DNA of 15,475 bases. Source: QZKY01 sp964488675. GTDB lineage: Bacteria; Pseudomonadota; Gammaproteobacteria; Burkholderiales; Burkholderiaceae_D. The notes beneath the pieces are model-generated. The model saw nothing but the letters and a program-made list of their open reading frames with translations, did no database searches and had not been told where the DNA came from. The translations under genes were made by a program, and so were the position numbers. Shown here piece by piece: positions 7,981-14,851 of this stretch (position 1 is the stretch's first letter; each line of letters begins with the position of its first letter). The stretch spans positions 1-15,475 of the forward strand of contig CAZAWA010000052.1 of NCBI GenBank assembly GCA_964488675.1, written 5' to 3'.

Positions 7981-8265
7981 CCTTGCTCTTTCTCTCCCGC
8001 TCAACATATGATCAATAAGAGACCTCATGGCTTCGATCAGCAAGCGAGGGAAAAAAGTGGCAAGTTGAATCGATCCAAGCAGGCGGGAAACTGCTACTTC
8101 TTTCTTGTATGATGGGATAACGAATTGCAAGATTCTGCCTGATCTTTCTTCAGCAGGATGCGTGCGCAATATCTGCTATATGGATTGCAAACTTACAAGC
8201 GAATACAACAGGTTAGAGAAATCCGGCTTAAGATGGACAAGCATATAACAACGGGGAGGATAATC
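7981..8265. other. Gene-poor gap before the ankyrin lipoprotein gene
   Basis: No convincing gene was found between the tRNA terminator and the lipoprotein ATG. A plus-strand frame is open from 8158 but lacks a ribosome binding site until 8266. A 67-codon minus-strand frame (7966-8169) overlaps the terminator and shows no recognisable protein features. A TATGAT at 8108-8113 could be a -10 but has no credible -35. The promoter of the downstream gene is therefore not resolved. Confidence 0.5.
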
Positions 8266-9648
8266 ATGACGCAAAGACATGGGACGATTGCAAGTTTGGC
8301 GCTGGGCATCTTAATGGCATGTCTGTTTGTCGCTTGCAGCAAGACTGATACTGCGAGCAGCAGCCCCAGTGCTGCGCCCAATGCTTCAGCATCGGCAGCA
8401 AGCCCAGTGGTTTCAGCACCAGTTGCATTGCCGGCGCAACCAAGCGCGTTGCCTGCGCCGACATATCCGGCACCTTCGCCACTTCCAGCCAAAAAATCCT
8501 ATCCGCAAGCCTCCGCTTCGGAATTTTCTGCGTTTATCAATGCAGCAGAATCAGGCAACATCGCTGGCGTTAAAAGATATATGGCATCCGGATATGACAT
8601 CAACCGAAAAGCCGGTGATGACAGGCGCTACGGCTCCAGGGCTGGTCACACAGCGGTTTCCCGCGCGGCATATGCAGGCAGGCTAGCTGTGGTTGAGTTG
8701 CTGGCTGAATCGGGTGCGCATGTTGATGGCGACGCTTTGCGGGCGGGGGCACTTGGCGGCAACCCCAGAGTCGTCAGATATCTGCTGGATGCGAGCATGA
8801 AATACACCAGAAACGAACTCAGCATCGCCGCAGTAAGCGGTGTTGGCAATCCGGCGATATTGGGCATGTTGCTCGACACTGGTGCCGACCCGAATTTTAG
8901 GGTCGATAAAGGATGGACGCCACTGACATTTGCTGCTGCCGACGGAAAAGTGGATAGCGTCCGCTTATTGCTGGCGCGAGGGGCTAATCCGAACGATCAC
9001 GGCAGCCGCGATACACCGCTGATCATGGCGGCCTATGCGGGTCATGTGCCAACGATAAAATTGTTGCTGGCGGCGGGAGCCAACCCGAATGCTATCGGCA
9101 ATGATGGTCGCACACCTTATCAAGCAGCGATTTCAGCGAGAAAAAGGGAAGCCGCCGAATTTCTCAGATCACAGTCGGACGGCAGATCGCCGCATGGCGG
9201 TGGCAGGCCTTCGTGGGCTGATGGCAGGCAACAACAAGGTGGCAATGGCTGGCCGCGCGATGGTGCAAGACCGTCTCATTCGCCTGCGCCGGTGGCCCCC
9301 ACGGTTGGCAGCACGCCACCAGCACTCCCACCACCTTCGCCTCCGACCGCGAGCGTGAAGCCAGTCACACCACCACCAGCGCCTCCGGTCGCCAGCGTGA
9401 AGCCCGTACCGTCGGCGGGCGTTGTCAAACCGCAGGATAGTTCATCAGCGAATCTGATGTGTCAGGTGGAATCAAGGGGGCCAACCAAACAGATAATTGT
9501 GACCTACAAGCTTGGCGAGCAGATTTATGCGATCAGCGATTATGCGATCATGCGGGCAAAACGGCGCGGGTGGATGGATGGAAAGCAAAAGTTTTCGCAA
9601 GCTGAAATGCAGGATTTATTGAAGCGCGGTGCCGCGAAGTGCCCATGA
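8266..9648 (+). CDS. Ankyrin-repeat lipoprotein with Pro-rich linker and conserved-looking C-terminal module
   Basis: From the ATG at 8266, backed by GGGGAGG at 8253-8259, the product has 460 residues. It begins with a signal peptide; the lipidated Cys is C24 (FVAC) or C19 (LMAC, the better lipobox but with a short hydrophobic core). An Ala/Ser/Pro-rich spacer follows to about residue 84. About six ankyrin repeats occupy about 85-304, the clearest being GWTPLTFAAADGKVDSVRLL and DTPLIMAAYAGHVPTIKLLL, with GADPN, GANPN loops between. A Pro-rich linker then contains two copies of a PPxASVKPV unit. The last 70 residues form a separate module with C399 and C459, two cysteines that could pair in the periplasm. 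Ankyrin repeats bind proteins; the partner is unknown. It stands alone, between a tRNA terminator and a palindrome, and could be accessory DNA. Confidence 0.85.
   Translation: MTQRHGTIASLALGILMACLFVACSKTDTASSSPSAAPNASASAASPVVSAPVALPAQPSALPAPTYPAPSPLPAKKSYPQASASEFSAFINAAESGNIAGVKRYMASGYDINRKAGDDRRYGSRAGHTAVSRAAYAGRLAVVELLAESGAHVDGDALRAGALGGNPRVVRYLLDASMKYTRNELSIAAVSGVGNPAILGMLLDTGADPNFRVDKGWTPLTFAAADGKVDSVRLLLARGANPNDHGSRDTPLIMAAYAGHVPTIKLLLAAGANPNAIGNDGRTPYQAAISARKREAAEFLRSQSDGRSPHGGGRPSWADGRQQQGGNGWPRDGARPSHSPAPVAPTVGSTPPALPPPSPPTASVKPVTPPPAPPVASVKPVPSAGVVKPQDSSSANLMCQVESRGPTKQIIVTYKLGEQIYAISDYAIMRAKRRGWMDGKQKFSQAEMQDLLKRGAAKCP
9339..9407 (+). repeat. Imperfect direct repeat inside the ankyrin gene
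   Basis: Two 27-bp units, 9339-9365 and 9381-9407, start with GCCTCCG and contain GCGTGAAGCC; the period is 42 bp. They encode the PPxASVKPV copies of the proline-rich linker, suggesting slippage or duplication in the spacer between the ankyrin domain and the C-terminal module. Confidence 0.75.
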
Positions 9649-9656
9649 ACCAGGGG

Positions 9657-9717
9657 AAAACGGGGTTGGCTTGCGCAGTGTGCGTGGTGCATGGCGCAAT
9701 AACACTGACCCCGTTTT
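9657..9717. repeat. Large imperfect palindrome (REP-like or bidirectional terminator)
   Basis: Outer arms AAAACGGGGT (9657-9666) and ACCCCGTTTT (9708-9717) are perfect inverted repeats. Inner arms TTGCGC (9671-9676) and GCGCAA (9694-9699) stack inside them, leaving a 17-nt central loop. Both strands end the outer arm in GTTTT, so it may end the ankyrin transcript and the convergent terC operon. The GGGGTCAGTGT-type edge on the minus strand resembles repeats often found near REP-associated transposases; that link is from memory and unverified. Confidence 0.65.
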
Positions 9718-9743
9718 ACTCATTTTGCGCACTCATTTTGCGC
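9718..9743. repeat. Perfect 13-bp tandem duplication
   Basis: ACTCATTTTGCGC occurs at 9718-9730 and again immediately at 9731-9743. It abuts the palindrome and covers the 3' end of the short minus-strand ORF. This looks like replication slippage or a target-site-like duplication beside the palindrome. Confidence 0.85.
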
Positions 9744-9921
9744 CGTTAAGTGCGACGGCCAGTTGCGTATCGACTTTGGCGATATAGTCGCGCAACCGGT
9801 CGCTGAACATCCTGCCGACAAAAGCGGGATTGAGGGCTGTCCCGCCGTCAAAGTTCTTCTTGAGCTGATCCCTTCGCCTCCCCCAAAGAAGATAGGCCGC
9901 AAACAAGAAATATCCCGGCAC
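9733..9921 (-). pseudogene. Short ORF after terC, possible remnant of a membrane protein gene
   Basis: A 62-codon ORF starts with GTG, whose G is shared with the terC stop TAG, so translation could be coupled. The product has a hydrophobic segment (YFLFAAYLLW) followed by a basic, soluble part with RDQLKKNF, FVGRMFSDRLRDY and TQLAVALNG. The same frame remains open and protein-like upstream of the GTG (HKGWAGFVGQLV) until a stop at 9961-9963, with no start codon there. That suggests the 3' end of a longer gene joined to the end of terC. The family is not recognised. It may instead be a genuine small membrane protein or chance. Confidence 0.35.
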
Positions 9922-10751
9922 TAATTGGCCGACGAATCCTGCCCATCCTTTATGTAAGGCTCATGCAATCGGACAGGCTGCGCAGCTTTTTTGCGCATGC
10001 GGAGATTTAGCATTTCGACAGCCACCGAGAATGCCATGGCAAAGTAAATGTAGCCCTTAGGCACATGGTTGCCAAACCCTTCAAGCAGCAATGTAAAGCC
10101 AATCACGATCAGAAATGACAGTGCCAAAATCTTGACCGTGGGATGCCGTGATACAAAGCGCCCTATATGTGATGCAAATACCATCATGAGTCCGACAGAT
10201 GTAATCACAGCGGCAATCATGACCTCAATTTCATTGACCATGCCAACCGCTGTGATAATAGAATCCAGAGAGAAAATCAGGTCAACAATGATGATTTGCG
10301 TAATCACTGTCAGGAAAGTCGACCTGACCTTGCTGGACTCATGTCCCTCCTCGCCCTCCATTAATTGGTGAACTTCACTCACGCTTTTCCAAATGAGGAA
10401 AAGGCCCCCGCCAATCAGGATAAGATCACGGCCCGAAAGACTTATCATTTTTCTGACACTGTCAAGCATGGGCGGCGCATCCAAAATCATCTTCCATCCG
10501 CCATCTTGCAAGTAGATGGCGAAAATCGGCTTGACCAGCCCAACGATCAAGGACAATACAAGCAACAGTCCGATGCGCATGAAGAGCGCAAGAAAAAGGC
10601 CAAGCCGACGCGCAAATTCGCGCTTATCTGGCGGCAACTTGTCGACCAGAATCGAAATGAAAATGATGTTGTCGATTCCAAGCACGAGTTCCAGACCGGT
10701 AAGGGTCAGGAACGCAATCCAGGCTGCAGGGCTGTTAAATAGTTCAGTCAT
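9921..10751 (-). CDS. TerC/YgdQ-family integral membrane protein (probable metal transporter)
   Basis: A 276-residue multi-pass inner-membrane protein closely resembling E. coli YgdQ. The family signature appears twice: LTGLELVLGIDNIIF with E21 and D27, and IIIVDLIFSLDSIITAVGM with D157 and D163, in the internally duplicated TerC fold where acidic residues in the membrane bind metal. Further family motifs are GGLFLIWKSVSEVH, RHPTVKILALSFLIVIGFTLLLEGF and HVPKGYIYFAMAFSVAVEMLNL. TerC proteins are implicated in Mn2+ or other metal efflux and in metal supply to exported enzymes; the exact substrate here is inferred. It follows the UPF0016 gene by 25 bp on the same strand, so it should be under the same manganese riboswitch. 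The ribosome binding site is weak (AGCGGA). The last residues may be altered by fusion to downstream sequence. Confidence 0.9.
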   Translation of the reverse strand: MTELFNSPAAWIAFLTLTGLELVLGIDNIIFISILVDKLPPDKREFARRLGLFLALFMRIGLLLVLSLIVGLVKPIFAIYLQDGGWKMILDAPPMLDSVRKMISLSGRDLILIGGGLFLIWKSVSEVHQLMEGEEGHESSKVRSTFLTVITQIIIVDLIFSLDSIITAVGMVNEIEVMIAAVITSVGLMMVFASHIGRFVSRHPTVKILALSFLIVIGFTLLLEGFGNHVPKGYIYFAMAFSVAVEMLNLRMRKKAAQPVRLHEPYIKDGQDSSAN

Positions 10752-10776
10752 ATCGGTTTTCCGCTTGTTTTACCGC

Positions 10777-11391
10777 TTATAGACCGAGGCCGGCACCAGC
10801 CCCCATCAGAGTAGCGATGCCAAGTATTGCGAATATTGCGGCGGCAATGGTGTGGACAAGCTTCATTGGGATTCTTGCTGCCAATTTGTCGCCAACTAGG
10901 ACTGCCGGGACATCGGCAATCAGCATGCCGAGTGTTGTGCCAATCACGACCGTCAGAGGCGCTGCATAGTGAGCAGCCATGGCGATAGTGGCAAACTGCG
11001 TCTTGTCACCCATCTCCGCGAGAAAAAAGGTAATAAATGTGGCTCCAAAAACACCAAGGTGTTGCGCAATCTTGGTCTCTTCCTCTTCAATTTTGTCTGG
11101 GATCATCGTCCAAGCGGCCATGCCGACAAAAGACAGTCCCAGCACCCAGCGCAAAACCTCTGGGCTAATCGCGTTTGTGATCCATGCGCCCAAAAGGCCA
11201 GCAAGACTATGGTTGATGATCGTGGCAACAAAAATACCCGCGATGATAGGCAGGGGTCTCTTAAAACGAGCGGCAAGGATAAAAGCAAGGAGTTGGGTTT
11301 TGTCGCCAATTTCTGCAAGGGCGACGACACCCGTTGATACGAGAAAGGCTTCCATTATTTGTCCAAGGCCGGGGTTAAGACGAATGACCAC
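10777..11391 (-). CDS. UPF0016/GDT1 (TMEM165, MneA-like) manganese exporter
   Basis: A 204-residue membrane protein with two homologous halves, each carrying the family motif ExGDKTQ: E27-IGDKTQ and E126-MGDKTQ. Six to seven hydrophobic helices are visible, with an acidic cytoplasmic loop (KIEEEETK) between the halves. Bacterial members such as MneA export Mn2+; eukaryotic relatives transport Mn2+/Ca2+ with protons. The GTG at 11391 is chosen because GGGGAGG lies at 11396-11402, 4 nt upstream. The ATG at residue 13 gives the more usual N-terminus MEAFLVSTGVVALAEIGDK but has little Shine-Dalgarno support. The leader is a yybP-ykoY aptamer, which is known to control this family, so substrate and regulation agree. 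First gene of a two-gene operon with terC. Confidence 0.93.
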   Translation of the reverse strand: MVIRLNPGLGQIMEAFLVSTGVVALAEIGDKTQLLAFILAARFKRPLPIIAGIFVATIINHSLAGLLGAWITNAISPEVLRWVLGLSFVGMAAWTMIPDKIEEEETKIAQHLGVFGATFITFFLAEMGDKTQFATIAMAAHYAAPLTVVIGTTLGMLIADVPAVLVGDKLAARIPMKLVHTIAAAIFAILGIATLMGAGAGLGL

Positions 11392-11423
11392 GATGCCTCC
11401 CCGACCGAAACGGAAGCATGGCG

Positions 11424-11525
11424 ATCAAAGGTCTTGCCAAGCGATAAAGCCGTTTACGCCATGGCCCTTAAGCCAAGTATGTTGACATAAACTTCTTCTG
11501 AAGAAGAGCGGCTACTCCCCAATGA
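11424..11525 (-). promoter_or_regulatory. yybP-ykoY manganese riboswitch
   Basis: The RNA leader of the exporter gene has both conserved ends of the yybP-ykoY aptamer: GGGGAGTAGCC at 11520-11510 and GCAAGACCTTTG at 11437-11426. In known structures these strands meet in helix P1 and the L1/L3 Mn2+ site. Between them lie a perfect TCTTCTTCAGAAGAAG hairpin arm region and a long irregular stem. No terminator separates the aptamer from the gene, so control is probably translational: the CCTTT of the 3' strand can also pair with GGAGG of the Shine-Dalgarno. Mn2+ binding would favour P1 and free the ribosome site. Aptamer identity is strong; the switch mechanism is inferred. Confidence 0.93.
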
Positions 11526-11533
11526 ACGGATGA

Positions 11534-11539
11534 ATTATA
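11534..11539 (-). promoter_or_regulatory. Consensus -10 of the riboswitch operon promoter
   Basis: TATAAT reading on the minus strand, about 14 nt before the conserved GGGGAGTA of the aptamer, so transcription would begin almost at the aptamer. No clear -35 is present at 17 bp (TAATCC around 11557-11562). The promoter lies in the 3' region of the upstream D-threonine-aldolase-like gene, and no strong terminator was seen between them. Confidence 0.6.
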
Positions 11540-11678
11540 CCTCCAAAATATTTACGGGATTACTTCACCAACATAAATAACGAGGAAAACACGAGCGTCT
11601 GCTTCCGCCGAAAGCGCATTGGTATTGATACAAAAGATCAGTTCATGAATAGATATTTATGCAATGTCAGGAAGCCTG

Positions 11679-12809
11679 CTACTGACTCAAGCCACGCGCC
11701 TCGATATCCCACAGACACTCTACCTTGTTCCGCCTGAAACCGACATACTGGCTGTAAAGATTGGCCGTAGGGTCGCAATGCCCCGGAATCAGCATGAGTC
11801 TCTCTCCAAGGCGATCACGAAAGTTGTCTCCATGAACCTCGATAATTCCGTGCTCGTCGTTTGCGGCAGCATAGTTTAGCGAAGATCTGTGTTCATTCGA
11901 GATTACCAGTGGCATGCCGGAGTCGACCGCCACACCTTTCAGGCCCAGATCGCATATGACCCTATCTTTTCTGGAAGCGCTCATGATGGTGGAAATGATG
12001 AACAAACTATGCTCAAACTTCAGGTCACCATTCCACTGACAGGAACCGTAATGTCTGTCCATGAACACATATGAACCTGGTTGAATTTCAGTATAGACGC
12101 CGCTTGCCATATCAAACTCTGCCGTGCCGGTTCCACCTCCGGTCACAACCTCGCACACTATTCCGCGCACATCCAGATATCTTAAATACTCGGCAGTGGC
12201 ATCGGCCGATCGGCGCGCAGCCAACTGCCTTTGAATCCAGTCGCCGACATGCTGGGCGCCGCCATGATATGCCTGCAATCCACCAAACCGAAGTGCCTCA
12301 TGCGACGAAATCACATCTATCAATTCAAGCAAATCATCGGCTCTAAATACGCCGCACCGCCCCTGCCCAACATCCACCTCAGGCAACACGGAAATATGAA
12401 CTCCCGCATTCCTCGCTGCCTTGCCTAGCGGAACAATTTGCGCAATGTGATCAACGCACACGCTCAAATTCACATGTCTGGCCAGATCGACGGCCATAGC
12501 GATCTTGTCAGCACCAAAAAATTGGTTGCTGATGTGTATGCTGCCTACGCCTTCATTTGCAAATGGATATGCCTCACTCAGTTTTTGGCAGCATACGCCC
12601 ACTGCGCCAGTGGCAAGCTGCGCCCTGGCAATTGCTGTCGATTTGTGCGCCTTGGCGTGCGGACGAACCGCAACCTTGTGACGGCGGGCCAACTCTGCCA
12701 TCTGGCGAAGGTTGTTTTCGAACGCATCGAGATTTATCAACAAAGCGGGAGAACTGACAAAATCCAGGGAGTCTCCAATTTTTGCCTGTGGCGGCAGCTT
12801 GAGTTGCAC
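11679..12809 (-). CDS. D-threonine aldolase / DSD1-family PLP-dependent enzyme
   Basis: A 376-residue fold-type III PLP enzyme with an alanine-racemase-like N-terminal barrel and a metal-binding C-terminal domain. The Schiff-base Lys is K53 in RPHAKAHKS. GGGTGT is the phosphate-binding loop, and H344/D346 in HCDPTANLY are the divalent-metal ligands of D-threonine aldolase and D-serine dehydratase. Likely reaction: cleavage of a D-beta-hydroxy-amino acid (D-threonine, D-3-hydroxyaspartate or similar) to glycine and an aldehyde, or dehydration. Characterised D-threonine aldolases need PLP plus Mn2+ or a similar ion. The GTG start is supported by GGGAG at 12817-12821. It lies 71 nt after the nitroreductase gene on the same strand and upstream of the manganese operon. 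The substrate cannot be fixed from sequence. Confidence 0.87.
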   Translation of the reverse strand: MQLKLPPQAKIGDSLDFVSSPALLINLDAFENNLRQMAELARRHKVAVRPHAKAHKSTAIARAQLATGAVGVCCQKLSEAYPFANEGVGSIHISNQFFGADKIAMAVDLARHVNLSVCVDHIAQIVPLGKAARNAGVHISVLPEVDVGQGRCGVFRADDLLELIDVISSHEALRFGGLQAYHGGAQHVGDWIQRQLAARRSADATAEYLRYLDVRGIVCEVVTGGGTGTAEFDMASGVYTEIQPGSYVFMDRHYGSCQWNGDLKFEHSLFIISTIMSASRKDRVICDLGLKGVAVDSGMPLVISNEHRSSLNYAAANDEHGIIEVHGDNFRDRLGERLMLIPGHCDPTANLYSQYVGFRRNKVECLWDIEARGLSQ

Positions 12810-12880
12810 AGCTTTGCTCCCGATGTCTTTATTTCAAGCAATGGAACGCCGGTGGGTCCAGAATCAGACTTGGCTCAACT

Positions 12881-13606
12881 TCATTTTTTCGGATAGCCCA
12901 CCGACTGAGCCAGGATGATGTGCTGGGTTTTCTTCAGGCTCAGCGCTTTTGACAGCGCCGGTTTGTCGATGTAGGCGCGAACCATCGTCACCAGCCCCTC
13001 CGATGCGCAGAACAGGTAGACATTCTGGCTGACATAGCCTGTATCCGTCGCGGAATAAAACTTCCTGTAATCCTCGTCGTCGTCCTTGAACTTTTCGTAA
13101 TCCGACACGAATACCAGATTCACTGGCGCTTCCTTCACAAACGCCTGTTTGCCCGTCAAGGCGCGGATGTCCTTGTCGCTCACTGGCAGCAGCCGGTTTG
13201 CAAACGGCTCGTACAGCGATACTCCCTTTTCGGTGACGACGAAAATGCTGATTTCCTGCAGATCGTGCGCCGAAGGTGCCGTCCTGCCCCTGGACTCGGG
13301 GCGGTTCACGCCATTCGCCGCCCACAACAGGTTCGACAGCATTTGCGGAGATAGCGGCTGGCTGCCGTATTCACGCACTGTGCGCCTTTCCTTCAACGCC
13401 TGCATCAACGGCTTGCCGCCAGTCGTCTGCGGCGGCGGCAACGCACCGTTGATCGGCTGGCTGGAGGCTGCGGAAGTTGAGGGTGTCACTGAAGCCGCCT
13501 TCGGTTTGGCGTCACTGGATGCCGAATTGCCGCACGCCGTCAGCCAGATCATCCCTATCACTGCGCACAGAAAAGACTTGCTGAGATACTTGCTTGCGGA
13601 TTTCAT
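12881..13606 (-). CDS. Lipoprotein with a nitroreductase (SagB/ThcOx-like) domain
   Basis: A 241-residue protein with an unusual combination: a signal peptide with lipobox LTAC (lipid Cys 25), a Ser/Ala/Pro-rich linker to about residue 65, then a nitroreductase-fold domain. The domain opens with ALKERRTVREYGSQPLSPQMLSNLLWAANGVNR, where R74/R75 fit the FMN-phosphate site. It continues with SAHDLQ, a middle strand PVNLVFVSDYEKF and a C-terminal GYVSQNVYLFCASEGLVTMVRA, typical of the dehydrogenase/oxidase branch of the family. Most nitroreductases are cytoplasmic; this one would sit in the periplasm, so flavin must be exported or acquired there. Start is backed by AGGGAG upstream of the ATG. It lies 50 nt after the thioesterase gene on the same strand. 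The physiological substrate is unknown. Confidence 0.87.
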   Translation of the reverse strand: MKSASKYLSKSFLCAVIGMIWLTACGNSASSDAKPKAASVTPSTSAASSQPINGALPPPQTTGGKPLMQALKERRTVREYGSQPLSPQMLSNLLWAANGVNRPESRGRTAPSAHDLQEISIFVVTEKGVSLYEPFANRLLPVSDKDIRALTGKQAFVKEAPVNLVFVSDYEKFKDDDEDYRKFYSATDTGYVSQNVYLFCASEGLVTMVRAYIDKPALSKALSLKKTQHIILAQSVGYPKK

Positions 13607-13656
13607 CGGCTCCCTTTCTCATGTTGATGTGGTGGTATGTCGCCCAAAAAAAGGGC

Positions 13657-14064
13657 TCAGTTCGTGATAAGTGCGCGGATCTCGTCAGGCAACGGCATGG
13701 ATTTTCCGGTTTGATGATCCACCCACACCACCTTTGCGCCGCCGGCGGCGTAAATCGTATCCGGATCGTCGCTGCGCCGGATTTCCTGTGTTATTTCAAA
13801 ACTGGACCGCCCCGGCGAACCGGCGTAGGTGCGCACTTCGACCGTGCCAGGATAAGTCAGCGGACGGAAAAAAGTGCAATGCGCGCTGACGACGATGGCT
13901 TCCACCACGCCATTTTCGCGACCTCGACCAATCTCCGTATACCACTCGATTCGGGACTGTTCCAGAAACCGGAAATAGATGGTGTTGTTCACATGCCCCA
14001 TTGCGTCCAGGTCACCCCAGCGCATGGGGATGCGCGCAATGTACACCAGCTTCCGTTCACTCAT
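13657..14064 (-). CDS. 4HBT-family acyl-CoA thioesterase (YbgC/FadM type)
   Basis: A 135-residue single hotdog-fold protein, the normal size for the 4-hydroxybenzoyl-CoA thioesterase family, which hydrolyses acyl-CoA thioesters in the cytoplasm. The active-site signature is RWGDLDAMGHVNNTIYFRFLEQSR, where D20 is the likely catalytic carboxylate. AHCTFFRPLTYPGTVEVRTY and the C-terminal AKVVWVDHQTGKSMPLP also match the family. The ATG is preceded by AGGAGGG, which directly follows the stop of the SDR gene 10 nt upstream, so the two are probably translationally coupled. Its pairing with the SDR and the divergent ETF-QO gene suggests acyl-CoA turnover. Chain-length preference cannot be read from sequence. 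Confidence 0.93.
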   Translation of the reverse strand: MSERKLVYIARIPMRWGDLDAMGHVNNTIYFRFLEQSRIEWYTEIGRGRENGVVEAIVVSAHCTFFRPLTYPGTVEVRTYAGSPGRSSFEITQEIRRSDDPDTIYAAGGAKVVWVDHQTGKSMPLPDEIRALITN

Positions 14065-14074
14065 ATCCCTCCTT

Positions 14075-14851
14075 TCAGAGTACGCTCATGCCATCGTCGG
14101 CAGTAATAATTGAACCATTGATCAAGCGTGATTCGTCCGATGCGAGCAGTAGCAGCAAACCATCCAGATCTTCCGGCTTGCCAGCGCGCTTGCGCGGCAA
14201 CTGGCTGATGAAATTCTGCCCCTTCTCGCTGTTAAAGTGCTCCGCGTTGATTTCGGTCAGCATGTAGCCCGGACAGATGGCATTGGAATTGATGCCGTAC
14301 TGCCCCCACTCCAGCGCCATCGACTTGGTCATCTGGATCATCGCCGCCTTGCTCATGCAGTAAATGCCGAACTTTGGCAGCGGGCGCAATCCGGCGACCG
14401 ACGCAATGTTAATGATGCTGTGCTGCTTTTTCGGATCGACCTTGCCGCGCGCGATCATGCGCTTGGCCGTTTCCTGCGCCACGAAGAAGGCCCCGCGCAA
14501 GTTGGTGCCCATGATGTGCAGGTAGTCATCCATCGTCACCTCTTCGAGACGCTGGTTGCTGACAACCCCGGAATTGTTGACCAGAATATCAATCGGCCCG
14601 ACCTCCGTTTCTGCCTGCGCCACCGCCGCCTTGATGCTGGCGAGATCGGTCACATCCAGATGCACCACATGAGCAGAACCGCCATCAGCCTCAATTTCTG
14701 CGCGCATTTCCTTCAACAACGCTATGCGGCGCGACGCCAGCACAACGCGGGCACCAGCCTGCGCCAGAACGCGAGCCGCGCGAGCACCTAAACCGCTGGA
14801 GGCACCGGTCACCAGCGCCGTTTTTCCGTCAAAGTTGAATTCGATTCCCAT
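14075..14851 (-). CDS. SDR-family NAD(P)-dependent oxidoreductase
   Basis: A 258-residue classical short-chain dehydrogenase/reductase with a Rossmann fold. Cofactor loop TGASSGLG is at 15-22, NNSG at 92-95, and the catalytic tetrad is N118, S151, Y164 and K168 (YCMSK). CPGYMLTEIN and the C-terminal NGSIITADDGMSVL are also typical. The basic RR after the second strand (ASRRIALL) points to NADP(H) preference. The start at 14851 is chosen because AGGAGAAAG lies just upstream and GIEFNFDGKTALVTG is the usual N-terminus; the frame is open to an ATG at 14917 without such a site. First gene of the minus-strand run with the thioesterase. Substrate is uncertain, possibly a hydroxyacyl-CoA or another alcohol. 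Confidence 0.93.
   Translation of the reverse strand: MGIEFNFDGKTALVTGASSGLGARAARVLAQAGARVVLASRRIALLKEMRAEIEADGGSAHVVHLDVTDLASIKAAVAQAETEVGPIDILVNNSGVVSNQRLEEVTMDDYLHIMGTNLRGAFFVAQETAKRMIARGKVDPKKQHSIINIASVAGLRPLPKFGIYCMSKAAMIQMTKSMALEWGQYGINSNAICPGYMLTEINAEHFNSEKGQNFISQLPRKRAGKPEDLDGLLLLLASDESRLINGSIITADDGMSVL

Noticed and set aside
7966..8169. 67-codon minus-strand ORF downstream of the tRNA
   Set aside because: Runs into the terminator, has no clear ribosome site and no recognisable features.
8158..8265. Upstream start for the ankyrin lipoprotein
   Set aside because: It would bury the signal peptide 36 residues inside the protein; the strong GGGGAGG supports 8266.
12864..13325. 153-codon minus-strand frame overlapping the nitroreductase gene
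   Set aside because: Same-strand alternative frame inside a well-supported gene; Gly/Arg-rich with no domain.
13642..13656. GCCC-A7-GGGC hairpin between thioesterase and nitroreductase genes as a terminator
   Set aside because: Only a 4-bp stem with the homopolymer run in the loop, not after the stem; unlikely to terminate on either strand.
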